From assembly GCA_000711775.1 (NCBI GenBank), contig ARYC01000529.1, positions 38,161-102,160 on the forward strand: a DNA stretch of 64,000 bases, written 5' to 3'. The notes beneath the pieces are model-generated. The model was not told where the DNA came from. It saw only the letters and a list, made by a program, of their open reading frames with translations, and ran no database searches. The stretch is from Oxytricha trifallax. Lineage: Eukaryota; Ciliophora; Spirotrichea; Sporadotrichida; Oxytrichidae. Positions 32,641-46,185 of the stretch are shown piece by piece; positions within the stretch are counted from its first letter, which is position 1; each line of letters begins with the position of its first letter. The translations under genes and the position numbers were made by a program.

Positions 32641-35099
32641 TTTGGTACTATATACCCTCTTAATATTATTATCTATTCTATTATTCCATGCTAATATATT
32701 CCAGAGCGAGTTTTTAAATGTTAAAGAGAAAGACTTGAAAATTAAGAGGAATTCACTTAGGGAAAAGCTTTAGAATAAGCAGGATTTACACATGCTACTA
32801 CAATGAAACTATGAATTTCTGCCCTGTAGATAAAGATTGTACATGATGAAATTAAGAGATCATAAAATAGGCAATTTAAAAAATATGAAATTACTTATTG
32901 AAGAAAAGACAGTAAAACTAACAAAAAACAATATAAAAAATTATGGATGAATTTTTAGTTACAAAAAATGAAGAGGAATAGTTAAAGACAGAAACATCAT
33001 ATTTATAAATTATTTACTGTTTTAATTATTAATTTTATATTACTAATCACCTTATCTCTATTGATTTTATTCTATTAATGTTGGTGATATGAGCTCATAT
33101 ATTATAAATTTCTTTATTATAAAATATTAATAATTTTAAGTAAAAAATTGAATGATGCACTCTTGATTGATAATAGAAATAAAGAGTTTGAGAAGATTGA
33201 TAGAATCAAATTGTAAAATCTTCATAATTACAACGTTATATTTATTTGATCTTTAATTTTTTACCGTAACTCTTTACATAAGCAATTTCAATCTAAGTAG
33301 ACATTCTATTGGGCAATGAGCGAATGAGTTATTTAACTAAAGAACCAATCAAATATATAAAAGGATTGCTAATTTAATTTAATCAATTTAATTTGCTTTA
33401 TTAAGCTATGACTTCATCTTAAGAAGTACCAATAAATGATTTTTATCATTCTCACATTAGGGTTGTCTGGTAATAAATAAATTAATTTTCCTCAGTAGAC
33501 TACCCAATTTCTGGTTAAATATTAAGCTCTTTTCTTTGTCTATTATTTTAGTTTTAACTTACAATAAATGTGATGAATAAAATAATTTAATTTGAGTCTT
33601 AAATTGTGTATAAATAAATGCACTTCATCACATTAAAGGAGTCGCATGTATAAGCTTACAATAAGTCTTATATTGGTATAACTTTTTATTTAAATATTTA
33701 TTAATATTATTAAAGAACAAATAATTATGTCTACATTCGACCCATGATAAACATCAAAATGCTTTTATTTAAAATATTATTATTTTATCATATTTATGTT
33801 TATATTAAACATTATAATTAAAAAAACTTATAGTTAATTTAACATAAATTAAATATAAATAAAAAGTGTTTGCTTTTTATGTAAATGGAAATTAATATTT
33901 TTTAAATATAATTGATGCCGTTTGCAAGTTGTTACTTAATTAAAACATGGGCAGCATAAAAAAATATTAAAGCGATTAATTTGACTTTAGAGAAACCTAA
34001 AATGAGTAATGTGTGTTAAATTTAGTTACTTTGAATGAAAACTAAGATTTTATATAATAATTATACTTCCAATAATACAATGTACGAACGTAAAGGTTGT
34101 TATTTATAAACCGTATATTCATAAATTTAAAAATATTATAAATAAGAAACTGATTAATACAAGATAAAATCATTTAATTAAATAGTTGGATATTAAACTG
34201 AGAAAAAATAAATTTTTTTTTCTCACAACGCTACCTCATAATGGGAATTATTAAAAGCAACTATTGATCATTTTAAAGTTGCTTTGAATATTACTCTAAT
34301 TTAACAAGTTATTTATATTAGGCAAGTTTATTTCTAATTTTTCTAATTTCCTTAGTTTTTCAATGTTCAATTATAAACAACAAAACACTAATACCTTGCT
34401 TATAATAAATCTAAATTCATGAAATTGAATTTAAAAACATTTCGAGAAAAGTTTAATTAAATTTAAGATTATGATTTATATACAAGTAGATGTTATTTAA
34501 GTTTATATTATCTCTATTTCTAAACTCATTAAAAATACATTCAATAATTTATTTATGAAAAGTCGTATTTTATCAATATTATTAATGGATTTTCTTGCCC
34601 CAATAAATCCACTTTAATGAGTAAACCATTTCTGCACCCATTATAATATTAATGTAGCAATTTAATTGTGTAAACAACTAAGTAGAATTTAAGTACCCTG
34701 TTTTATAATCCTAAATTATTCATATATTGAAGTAATTATTGTTTAATGTAAGCTTGAAATAAATGTCAGCGTATAAATATAAAATCAGAGGCAAATTAAT
34801 AAAGAATTATAATATAGATAACAAAAATAGATAAATAAGAGTAATTAAATAATACGATAAATTATATTTATTTTCAATAAAAAATATGAAACTTTAATAA
34901 CCTATTTCATGAATATATATTACTTAATATAAATAATCAGAGAATATCGACTTTTAAATAGCCTATATATTTCTTCTATACATAAAAATAATATAAATTA
35001 ATTTGCGAAAAGCAATCATTTTACATATAAGATAGGCAATTAATTAAGGTAAAATAGACTGCAATATTATAATAAAAGAAATTCTTAATAGCGACAATA
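32641..35099. other. AT-rich stretch, no gene recognised
   Basis: Featureless AT-rich DNA between the TBE and the 35-kb gene block. No frame with coding bias and no repeats recognised. Confidence 0.35.
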
Positions 35100-36210
35100 T
35101 AAATCTTGAATTATCTACTGTTTTTACTCAGTATTCTTGATTGCTGTTTCTTCCTAAATCACATTGCCTACTTCAATTTCATTCTCTTTTCTATCGAGCT
35201 TCTCCGTATTTAGTGCTTCTAACTGAGCATCTTAGCCCTTCTAGGGTGTCCAGCTCTGTTCCCTACTGTGCTATGGACTAGTTTTGGTAGGAGAACTCCT
35301 CCCCTTTACTTACCATTCTACTTTTTTTTCTTATATTTTCCTTGTGGAAAATACAATCTTCTACTTCTATTCCATTATCTTTTCTCAACTAATCTACCCA
35401 TCCTAGTCCTCTTAGTGTTATTCATTTCCATTACAACCCATCCTGCAGAATTATTTAATCCCACGTGTCAACCTGAGTTAGATGGTTTGCTGATTCCGAT
35501 CCTTTATCCTCATTTCCAGCATCCAAGTAGTAATACTCTTCTTCTCCGTAATTTATTCTATTTTCTCTATCTTAAAGGAGATACCAGAATTTCAAATATC
35601 CATCCTCATGTAGAAGATTTCTATGTTAGATGCCATATAGTATCTATAAATTTTTAACTAACCCGTACCTAAGATTTGATATATCGGTTCTCCTTACATC
35701 TCTAAAGCAATGTTATTTGCCATTTAAATGATTAAAAGTCCACTTCTTCCGCATCAGTAACTTAGCAGATTTCAATCTTGCCCAAGAATTTTTTCACTTA
35801 GAGCTCCTTGCCTGCTGTGCCAGATCGTTAGTTGTTGAACAGGTGTCGATACTTGTGGACCACGCCCATGCTTCCAATTCTTCTTCTGGTATCTAATGCT
35901 TCTACACTCCTCGATTTTTTTAGTTGTTTTTAGTAGCACCCAGTTCCTACAGACACCCATAGTGCTTTAGCAACTTACTGGGATCAAGACACTTTTCATC
36001 TTTTCAGGATCTTTCCAGAATCTCCTATTCTCTGTTTTCCAGTTTGTTGCACCCTATATATTTCTCGATTTGATCTTTTTCTTAGTCGTTCAAGACGATT
36101 GGAAGTAGTTTTATTTGTGAAGACTTCTATTAACTGAATTAGTCTTCCTCAACTTATCTCATACATTTGTCCATCGTTACTTACTGAAAATGCCTTCCCG
36201 TAATCACCAT
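35100..36210 (-). pseudogene. Frame-broken gene, unknown Glu/Gln/Lys-rich protein
   Basis: ATG at 36210-36208 starts a minus-strand gene of about 370 codons that shows coding bias throughout but changes frame several times: an in-frame TGA at 36006-36004, a shift at the A-run near 35790, shifts near 35610 and 35425, and one at the eight-A run near 35330. Visible stretches include EEELEAWAWSTSIDTC (about 35865), KKFLGKIEICQVTDAEEVDF (about 35760) and an acidic/Tyr-rich YGEEEYYYLDAGNEDKG (about 35550), then a Glu/Lys/Gln-rich tail to about 35100. No domain family is recognised. Either a decayed germline gene, or an intact one in a sequence with homopolymer indels. Confidence 0.6.
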
Positions 36211-37082
36211 GTTACCATCCTCATTAATAATTTTATACATTATATTAAATATATCTTATTTTATGTGCTCCTATTTGAAAATATAATATTGATTAACGTA
36301 AACTATTAAAAAATTCTTAATAAAATTAAGAAGATCCCCTTCTATGCATAAATACTTATTGCATGCATTATTTAATAATAAATTAAATATAAATAAATCT
36401 GAAAAGTTCAATATTTTTTATCTTGTTATTCAATATCTAGCTATTTAACTCCAGCACCTATCTTTTCTTGTTTTTATTTTATTTTGTTAAAATCAATATT
36501 TATTATGATACAAATTAATCTATATTTTTAAAATTGTCAATAAAGTCCTAAATCTTGAAAATCTTCTTCATATAACAAATTTGGTTTGCAAAATATGGTT
36601 AATTAAATGACTCCAATAATTATATTATGTGAATTTGATCATAAAAATTTTGTTAATGATTTATTTTTAATATAAGTAAGCTCTAATTTATTTCTTCTTA
36701 TTTTACTATGCCCATCATTACATTCCTAATTTTAGTGGCTGTACTATGTCATTATTGTAGGATTTTTATCAATCTTCCTTGCTTTTGTATGTTAGCTTCT
36801 ATCAACAGTTAATTCCTAAAGATTTCTATAAGTTAATAAAGAAATTTATGAATTCATTTTTCTATTTTTTTCACTATAAATGTTATTTTATTTTAAAAAT
36901 ATATAAAGAATAATTTGAATAAGGTGGTTGTGTAAAATTAATTTAAATTTGAATTTAGAAGAATTATTCATAATATTTAGTTGCTTTTCATTTTAATCAT
37001 TAAGAATTAATATATAGGCCTACTATCAATAATTAACAAGCAACCAAATTTTATAGGTAAGTATTTAAGTAATTTAATAATG
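36211..37082. other. AT-rich stretch, no gene recognised
   Basis: Separates the minus-strand 35-36 kb gene from the plus-strand 37-38 kb gene, which point away from each other; a divergent promoter could lie here. No specific element seen. Confidence 0.3.
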
Positions 37083-38430
37083 CTAATCAGGCTTAAAGTT
37101 TATTCCTAACTGCCATAAATGGTGACTATAGTGTCTCAGCCTACACAGCTCTAGTGAATAGTATGGCATGGGTGTTCTCGAGACAGCCCATAGCAGCGAA
37201 TGCTCAACATGGCGGTGAAAGAGGGTCTCCAGCATACCACAGTGTAAGGATAGAACTAAGTTATCACATAGAAATACTCTCTCTCTTGATTTGTGCAACA
37301 TTACATGCATCAACATCTTAATGCTGTCAAAGCATACAATGATATAGTATCGAAAAAAAATATTACGACCGTCTCTTGCAAGACCGACAATACTAGCAAC
37401 TCTTCAGGCTGTTGTAAGATTTGGGTTTGCGTATGCCAACTTGTCTTTATTGCATTAGAGAGAATGATGTGGCAATTCCATTATAGTATAAGCTTAAAGA
37501 CTGAATGAAGAGTTGTGATAGAAAGTATTGTTTTAACTGCTACCTACACATACATCAACTTCGACTCTATAGGCAACTGAGCCTGTACCATATGGTGTGA
37601 AGACTTCATTTAGAAATTCTGAAGCATAAGAGTGGATGGGAGCTCCATTGGTTGAGAAGCTAACTTGCGCAGATCGCACTGTAGAATGCCTTAAGACGCC
37701 CCTGTCTGCTTATTTGGAAGAGCACTGCATCGACTTTGAAACCCCTAAGGTAAAAGAAGAATCCTCAAAGGCATCCTAGACTACAACATAGGGGAAAGCG
37801 CTTAGGCACGAGAGGAAAAGGGCTACAGCCTCAAGGATTCGCATGTTTAACATATATGATCTTCTCTCTATATCAGGAACCATCAGCACTGTATGTAATT
37901 GACTATCACTTGGGGAAACTCCAATTGCCAAAAGGGAAACAATGATCCTCGATTATCTAGGCCCAGGGGTGCACTTGTTTTAGTTAGAACTTCTGGTAAA
38001 GTAGAGTGCGCTGAGTCGAGTTGTGCATCTGGTTAGTCGCCAATCCCCTCTCCACCCCAAATCGATAGAAATACTGAAAATCCTAAACTTCCTTGAAGCC
38101 TAAAGTCAAGACTAGCTTTGGCAGGTAGCTTCATAATGAACCATTAAATGACATTTGCAATGGTGATATCATTATCTCAAGCAAGTGCTAGATTATCGAT
38201 TTAAATGTATTAACCATGGGTAGGGAATAAGGGTGTATTGAATTAACCTCAGAATATTAAGCTTTATGCTTCAATACTAGCTTCAAAGACCTGTAAAACC
38301 TATATTCCTCTTACCAAATCCCCATTCAGAGCCTCTTCTCAATGAAATGCTACAAAAATTATTATACATGAATAGTGCGCTCACTGTTTGCAAAACAGAA
38401 GTCTTCAGAGGTTATATTCCTGTAAGAAGA
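37083..38430 (+). pseudogene. GC-richer frame-broken gene, unknown protein, about 440 codons
   Basis: The block is clearly more G/C-rich than its surroundings and plus-strand coding can be followed end to end across several shifts: 37085-37350 (Ala/Ser-rich, with a GGERGSPAYHSVRIELSYH stretch), about 37360-37480 (ILRPSLARPTILATLQAVV), about 37560-37900 (VPYGVKTSF..EWMGAPLVEKL, then Lys/Glu/Ser-rich), 37903-38140 (an amphipathic Leu-rich region, ETMILDYLGPGVHLFQLELL), 38140-38370, and a short Cys-containing tail to about 38430. It stops at dispersed repeat A. Family not recognised. The composition and isolation could mean transfer from another genome. Confidence 0.6.
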
Positions 38431-38436
38431 AAATAA

Positions 38437-38760
38437 AATTTAAGTCTTAAGAAGAAGCTCTGAATCGCTAGGGAACATGGTTTAAACGTAACATTGAGAT
38501 TTGCAAAAAATCCCTAAAACTTATTTCAATTTTATGAAATTTATGATATCTAAAATGCAACATTTGATGACTGCAAACATATTTCTTAATGCTCAGAGCC
38601 CTGGGACACAGAATTTAATGATTAGTGAGAATTATAGAAAATAAAATTTTCATAAATTCAAAACACTATTAAAACAAGCACTTTATAAAATTGGTCATAA
38701 ACATTACTTAAATAGATTTAAAAAGTTTAGCCAAGGACAAATCTTAAAAATCTGAAATAA
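38437..38760 (-). repeat. Dispersed repeat family A, copy 2 (reverse)
   Basis: Reverse complement of 57525-57860 and of 460-740, recognisable by GGGAACATGGTTTAAACGTA at 38470, GGAATTATAGAAAATAAA-type and TTGGTCAT motifs, and AGCCAAGGACAAATCTTA at 38713-38730. It abuts the end of the 37-38 kb gene block. Confidence 0.65.
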
Positions 38761-38994
38761 TATAATTAATATTATATTTTTGATTTTCTTCAAGACGTGA
38801 TTTATGAAGGTCTTTTAGATATTTGCAAAAATCAATTTATAAATTTGGTAAAAATTTTAAACATTTAAGTAATTTGGCAAATAATTAAAGTTACATTATC
38901 TAATCTATAATATTAGACATTCCATCTTTAATATTCTGATTAATAAAATTTTACTCATTATTAATATTTAAAAATTATAATAATATTCAAGGTC

Positions 38995-39022
38995 CGTTAC
39001 CTACTTTTAAAAGTAGGTAACG
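38995..39022. repeat. Perfect 28-bp palindrome
   Basis: CGTTACCTACTTTT followed directly by its exact reverse complement, with no loop. It lies alone in AT-rich DNA and may be a remnant of a foldback element or a protein-binding site. Confidence 0.8.
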
Positions 39023-41369
39023 CATATAAATAGTATTTTAATTAAAATAATCCTATTATTAATTTAATCATATAACCTAATTACTTTATGATAATTAGAT
39101 TAATATATTTCACTAAGCTAATATCATAAGATTATTTTTAAACTTAAAACTCAAGAAATTTTTATATTGCTTATCAGCTCTAATCATTCTATATTATATT
39201 AATTTACGATATAATTCAAGTTCTATAAAGAATTTTGACAACTAGATATTTAATAGAACTTTGTTAGAATCTTAAAATAATGAAATTTGCGGATATAAAA
39301 TTTTTATAAGGCATATTCATGAATCAAGTTTAAATCTTTTTACTATAGTATAATTCCATATAGAAATAACAAAACTATATTTGGAAATATAAAAGAATCC
39401 TTGATTTATATAATTATTTCTTAGTAACATAATATATAATGCATTAATAAAATTTAGAAATTACTTAAAAGGCTGAAAGGCATTACTGCACATTAGCTTC
39501 TTAATTTAAATAAAGAAATGTAAGGAAAAAAAATATTTATTTTATACTCAGCATTTTGTAATGATATAAATATTTTTATATATAATAAATTTAGATTTAT
39601 TTAAGTTATAATATTGCTACATTTTAAGCTTAACTCATAAGCCAAATATGCCATTAGCAAATAATTATTTTAGCGAGAAGCTAAAAGAAGGATTAAATAA
39701 TTTTTATATTTTTGTTTGATTGATTTTCGTTAGGCAATCGAGAAAATTGCAATAATTTTTTCGATTGCTTTACATTTTGATATTTAAAAACTCACTTATA
39801 ATTTAATTTTATTTATTGATTTAAATATTTTTAAATAATTTATAATTTATGACTCATTCACTTAAATTAAATTGTGAATAAACCTTATAATTATTAACAA
39901 AGAAATATCAACTTATCATATTCTTGATATTTTTAATTAATTAATCTTGTTTAATTACTTAATAAATGCATATATTAAAAAAAAATCATACTTAAAATAA
40001 AGGAATATATAATAGTTAAAAACAAAAATATTAAAATCAAAAATTAAAATAGTTTTTGTTTTAAATGAAGTTTCATTTACTCGTGTTTCATAAATTATAC
40101 AAAGTTACTAAACACATTTAGATATAATTTATTTAAAATCTTCACTAATTTAATAAGTCAACTCTTTTACGATAACTGTGAAAAATTGTTATTTATTAAT
40201 ATTGAACTTATAACTTGTCTTATTTTACAATGTACCATTATTAATAAGAATAAACTGATATTATTCCATCGCCATGTATATCATTATATATCACTATATT
40301 AATTTATACAATCTCATATTTTTTTGCATTTTTTACCAATTCTAAAAAATTAAAAAGTCATTTTAAAAATAATATGATTATTCCAAATATTTCTATGTTT
40401 ATTTATTTTTTTCTCTAGATTTTTTACTTGAATTTCTTTTTTACATATGTTCTTTTTGTATTTCAGCCAGCTGGATGATTTTAGTCTTCATTTATAAGTC
40501 AAATTTACTCTTTCAACTTAAATTGCCATTATTTATAAATATATTTTTTCGAAATACTTAACTCTCTTTTATTATTTGTTTATATTTTTTTCATTTTAAT
40601 ATCTCTATATCTAAAATTCACCACAGTTCTTGTATCTTTTAGTGATTTTTCTTGAATATATTAGTAAATCACCAAAACCTATAATTATATTTTTTAAAAA
40701 AATTAATTTCTTATTAAATAGATTTTGTTCATTTTAAATTATTAAAAAATCGTTTTAAAATCTCTTATAAAAACAGAATTGTAAAATGCTATACAATATC
40801 ATAAAACATTCGATTAGTTGCTTATAATTTTTTATATAATATTTAATTTTCCTAATATTTAATCATATTAGCACATCATCTATCAGTATTTGATTAACAA
40901 AAAAGTCAATGTGGTATATATTAATAAAAAATTAGAAATTATTCATCAATCAGTAAATTAATTATATAATGTTTATTATATATATATATAGAATTTTCAA
41001 ATAATGTTTTTCTGATATAGATGTTTTATTATATCGAAATTAAATTCTCTCTTCCTTAATTAATCACAGCAGTTGCAATCAAAGATTTTTTACTTTAATA
41101 TATTTTAAATTATTTTCTACACGTACCAAAAAAAAATGAGAAATTTTACTTATAAATAAACTTCTTGAACTTTCCAAATTTATTCAACATGAATTACATA
41201 GAATTTTGAGAAGTTCGTATAGCTTACTAAATAGAAATATACATTTCTCATAATTTAATAATTGAAGATTTACCTTATAGTTTTATATTTATAGTTAATC
41301 ATTATTCTTTAAAAGCTATTTTATTTTGAAATATGTACTTTACACTAATAATAATAATAATTAGAACAC
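39023..41369. other. AT-rich stretch, no gene recognised
   Basis: Among the most AT-rich parts of the window. No coding bias or repeat was recognised. Confidence 0.35.
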
Positions 41370-42880
41370 ATTGAGATCTCTAGGGAACTCGATCAATTAT
41401 ATATGGTAATATATAAGGGTCAAGCCCTTTTATAGATTAAAGTGCTTTTAATGATTAAGCACTATTTTATCCAACTCTGTTGATTCTTCTCACTATCTCT
41501 TCTTCTTAATGATGATTCTGGTCTTCTTGCTTTTACATTCTTTATAGTTGTGACTCTGTTGATTAACTTAAGGAAGATGATGTTGGTGTCTTCCTTAACT
41601 TTTAAGTTTGTATTGATGGAATGGTATTCCTTGGCCTATTTAATATACAGAACATGTCTTTAGTTAATGCTACAAATATTATTTAGGTTGTTCCAGTTAA
41701 CTGCTTTGGAATCATCTAAGTTGGATCCACAATGTGGGTTTGGAATGTGTTATTAATTATTATAATCTTAATTTCCAAACATTAATAAGAGTTCTTTCTT
41801 ATTTTCAATTTCTGATTTGAATCTGATCTAGTAGTCGATTTAACTCTATTTTATGTTGAAGAGTGATTTCAAATCTGGTCACCATACTGATGTTTTCTTT
41901 CCCAAATATGGCATCTCTTGATTGGCTCTTGTTTAGTCATTGGTGAGTTCATTCTGTGACTGGAGCTATTGTGTATTCACTTATGCACTAATATCGTTGT
42001 GCTATAGTGACTATTATATTATGGGATGTGAGTTAGGTGGGTTGTTTATTTGGTCAAAAAGGTTTTTGTTAGTACCTAGGTTCAGTTCTTTCCATATTTA
42101 ATTTATGAGATGTGTTTTTCCCAGCTTGTCCTATAATTTCCTATTAGGTAATAGGTTGGTTAAAGAGAGAATAATTTTGAAAAATGAGGTTTGTTGTTCT
42201 TGTCTTTGGGTTATCTGGGAGTTTGGAAATTAAGCAATACTAACATTTTGATTGAATAATTCTTTCCATACGATGTTTTATTACTTTTATTATTGTTGCA
42301 GTTATTTCGGCTTGCACATTAAGCCGTATGTGTCCAGACTGTATTTGTATCGTTAAGATACTGTTCTGGCTTGTGGTGTGTTAAAGGGTTGCTATGAAAA
42401 GAGACTTTGGGCTTGAGACTGTAAAATATTTAGTTATTAAATAGGGGGTTGTCCTTAAAATTGTTATTAAGCAGTCTGTTGGGTAGAAGTTTAGTTGATA
42501 AACTATTGCTTGTCATGAATATGTTGGAGTTTTATTATTGTAACTAATAGATAGGAAGAGTGTTAGTGCGGGTTTCTTGCTTGATTCTTTCTTTCTTTTA
42601 TTGTTCTTGTTTGATTCTCCTTTTAACTTTTTTGACAAATCTTTTTGAAAAGTAGTCTTGTCATGTTAGGTTCATCTAGTGAACATGATAGTAGGTTAAC
42701 CTCTTGATAATTGAGGTCAATATTCAAGAGTCCCATTGTTTCAAAATCAACTAGTTTTCGTCATTGCTAGTCATTAACATATTATAGTAGGTATCCTTCG
42801 TCATGAGGTTGACTTTCTCCTTTTTATTTGGGGGGGAGTGTAGGAGTTTTAAATATCCTTGTTTGGGTCTAGCGACATAT
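41370..42880 (-). pseudogene. Gln-rich gene with frame breaks, unknown protein
   Basis: The core is an uninterrupted 285-codon minus-strand ORF (42736 to TGA at 41879) starting MGLLNIDLN and very rich in Gln, mostly TAA/TAG codons, with PPIQQLNILQSQAQSLF-like low-complexity tracts. Upstream, in other frames, lie an ATG at 42878 (MSLDPNKDIQNSYTPP) and a following patch (VNLMTKDTYYNMLMTSNDEN), joined to the core by two one-base shifts. Downstream the signal shifts again near 41890 (DAIFGKENISMVTRFEI) and continues to about 41370 as a Gln/Glu/Arg-rich tail ending in LDPYILPYIIDRV. Total about 480 codons. Family unknown. The opposite strand is full of TGA, supporting the strand choice. Confidence 0.6.
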
Positions 42881-45819
42881 CTTGTCAACGTTAGTAGCTC
42901 ACAGCATGTTTAATTGCAATTTAATAATGTACTTTACATTAATTAATTTTAATAATTTTTTTTTATTTCTTTAGAATTTTTTTATTTCCACTTTCATTTT
43001 TTCTTATTTATTCTAATTATAATTTTGTATGTTCCGGTAATTGTTTGCATTGTACATAATTAAAAAACTTTAAATTACTTTTTTTTATATCTCCATTTTT
43101 AGATTATTTTAAGATTTAAATAATTGAACAATAGTTTTAATAATTAGGCAAAACATTATTAATATAAGGCAATTAAAGTTTATTGTTTCAACCTGTGAAT
43201 CTTCAATTTAATTGACCATTTGGAGTTTATAGATTTTTATTTTTGTTAATTTAATATTTCTTTATTAAAATTATAATAATATTTATTAATCCCTTCTAAT
43301 TAAATATATGTATCAAGATTATTTATCTGATTTTTTTGTAAATATTTAGTTTTATTTTAACTTTTAAGATTATTTAAATTATTTAATAATATATAAAATA
43401 TGACTTTGGGCTTTTTTGCAAAATGCTTCTTGAATTTTTAACTTTATCATTTTTTCTTAATGAAAAGTATTATTTATGTTTATTTATATAAGAGCTATTA
43501 TTCTGTCTAAAATCCCTATCATAAAACATTAAAAGAAAAGATGGTAAAATTTTTTAATTAATATACTCTTGAATTATACTATATATTTCATAATCTTCCA
43601 TTAGATTGGTGCTCATCATCCATGTTATTTATAATTGTCAATCATGATATTTTGCAATTGTTAGTCTATTCACATCAAGAAATTATTGATAATCTTTAAA
43701 GGATAAAATGACAACAGAAGAATATTTACTTGATATATATATATATATTGATATGACTTCAGACTGATGATCCTGTGCATTGATGATATTGTATTTCGAT
43801 TTTCCTGCTAGTTTCATTTATATTTACTATGCAACTTGGCTCATCTTATTTAATAAATATATAAACATTCAAATTCTTTTGTAGAATATTAGCGAGTGTT
43901 TAAATAAATTGATAAGTATAGTAATTTAAGTATGTCAAGATTACATTCAAAACTATATCTTTAAATTAATTGAAAAAAAAAGATTTTCAATATAGAAAAA
44001 ATTAATTATATATTTAATCCAAAAACATAGAAAGTAAAACTTAAACTAATGTCTGATTCCATTAACATTTTATACTGTTCTTTTTGAAAACTTCATAAAC
44101 TTAATAATTTAAATGTATTTTTAATTAAAGCTACTTCTTAATCAATTATAATTAAATAAATTAAGTTAAATTTTAGATTTAAGCATTCAATTGAATTATT
44201 GCATTATTAGTGCTGGGCAATTAAAAGTGTCATTCTACTATTTCTCCAAAATATTCAAATGCTCAGCACTTCCGCTTATATGCTTTATTGGTTTTTTTAT
44301 CTATGCATAAAATCAACTGTTTATAAGTTGCTGGAATAGGAAAAAATATTATCCCAACAAATATTTAATTTTATAACTATTTTTATTAAACGCTGTAGGA
44401 ATTAATACTTGGCCTTAAGCCAGCCAGATTCATTTAATATAACTTATTCTTAGAGTTTAAGAGTTTATAATTGAAATCTACATTTAATATAATCATGCTA
44501 ATGCTAAATTCATTGACATCAAAAATTTTCAATGCTAAATCAAAATAATAAGTTTTTATTATAATTACTATCATTACAATATTAGTGTATAGAAAAAATG
44601 TTAAGTTATTTATAGTTATGTTAGATAAAATTAAGTTACTTTATTTTTTTAGATATAATAAATTACAATAGATTATCAGCGTATAGAAACTTCCGTTATT
44701 ATAACAATTCACATGAAAATACATACATTATTATAATAGTGCTTGGTTTCATCTTTCTTATTCTTATTAATCATTATTTGGCAATATTAATATTTTCCCA
44801 TATGTTTTCCTAGATCATGTCCTTATTTTCCAGATCTTCAACATTTAAAATACATTAAATATTATAATTTAGAAATAAAATATCTCAACGATAAAAATAA
44901 ATTTTAATTGATCTCGAGATTTGATAGGAAATTAAATGCTTGAACGTCAAAGACATATGGCAAGTAACTTAAAGAACGAGATAATGTTAATTTTTGTTAT
45001 ATTATTATGGTGATATTCATCAGGTAGAGTTTTATTTCCTATGATATATGTATGGTGACTGATCTATTGTTTATAAATTACTGACTTTCTATGTAATTTA
45101 ACATCAAATTAAATTATAATATTAGCATTAGGTAGTCACTTAAATTGAATAAAGAGGAAGGATTTTATGAGTTTATTAGACTCCTTCAATATTTTACTTT
45201 AAATCTTTTCAGCAGACTTTCCCAAATATAAAAAAACTACTATTATTTTTAAATATGGCAATAACTTTAGGATTAGATATATAATTTAATAGATAATTTT
45301 AAGAAGTAGTTTAAATTAAAATTTCAATAACTATTATTTATATAGTTTCCACTTCTAAATATAAAATTAGAACAGTTTATCTCATTGAAACTCCCAAATC
45401 TTACTAGTAAACTATATTGAGTATTAGAGGTTTGTTATTTCGATCTTTTTACTAAGTTTTAAGTTGTGGTATATATTACAAAAGGCAATCAAAACTTTGT
45501 TGAATCAAAAGAAGAAGCAGATGTATTAAAGTTTTCATTTAAAACCAATATTCTTGCCTGTGCAATAATTGATTTTGTCTGAAAAAACCACTATTGTAAA
45601 TTAAGGAAGTTAAAAGTTCAAAATTAAAATCAATAATATTCTTATGTCAAGGATAGATGAGCTATAAATGATTTAAATTTTAATTAATAATTAAAAAGTT
45701 AAATTCTTAAATTAAGACTCAATATAATTATTTCAGTGTTTGATGAAAGATTTCAAGCTTCAAAAAATTAAATTCAGAGAGATCAATATTGAGTAAAAAT
45801 CTTTGTAAAATCCAAATTT
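42881..45819. other. AT-rich stretch, no gene recognised
   Basis: AT-rich DNA with a short TA run near 43736-43749. No supported gene. Confidence 0.3.
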
Positions 45820-45988
45820 AAATTTATAATTAAGAATTTACTTACACTATTTTAGTATTAATCTTTTTAAATCTAATTAAACACTACTCTATCTCGATGA
45901 TTTATTGATTTCGAGATGAGTAGTGTTTTTAATTAGATTTAAAGGATTAATACTAAAATAGTGTAAGTAAATTCTTAATTATAAATTT
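45820..45988. repeat. Foldback element, about 79-bp arms
   Basis: 45820-45898 is repeated in reverse complement at 45911-45988 with only small indels, leaving a 12-bp loop. The arms share ACTTACACTATTTTAGTATT. It is a MITE-like hairpin; a target duplication could not be fixed because the flanks are A/T runs. Confidence 0.8.
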
Positions 45989-46118
45989 TAATTTTAATTT
46001 TACTTCAATTTTCACTCATTATACAAATACATTTAAATTCAGAAAATAAATTAAAATTTAATATATTAATAACTAACTTAGTGGCTATTAACTTTCTGGA
46101 ATTCTAGATAATATATAA

Positions 46119-46185
46119 CCCACTGAAGCGAGATAACTTGACTTTAATTTGGTTGATTTGATTAAGTTAACTCGCTTTAGTAGAT
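46119..46185. repeat. Imperfect inverted repeat with GAAGCGAG motif
   Basis: ACTGAAGCGAGATAACTT at about 46122 pairs with AAGTTAACTCGCTTTAGT at about 46166 (two mismatches). A related ACCCAACGAAGCGAGTTAT occurs alone at 16744. Significance unknown. Confidence 0.45.

Noticed and set aside
35268-35657. Plus-strand 129-codon ORF with many Phe/Leu/Pro
   Set aside because: Mirror of the minus-strand gene at 35.1-36.2 kb.
36004-36006. TGA as a sense codon (tryptophan)
   Set aside because: The TBE genes end in TGA and use TGG for Trp, and in-frame TGAs elsewhere occur alongside frame shifts, so damage or errors explain them more simply.
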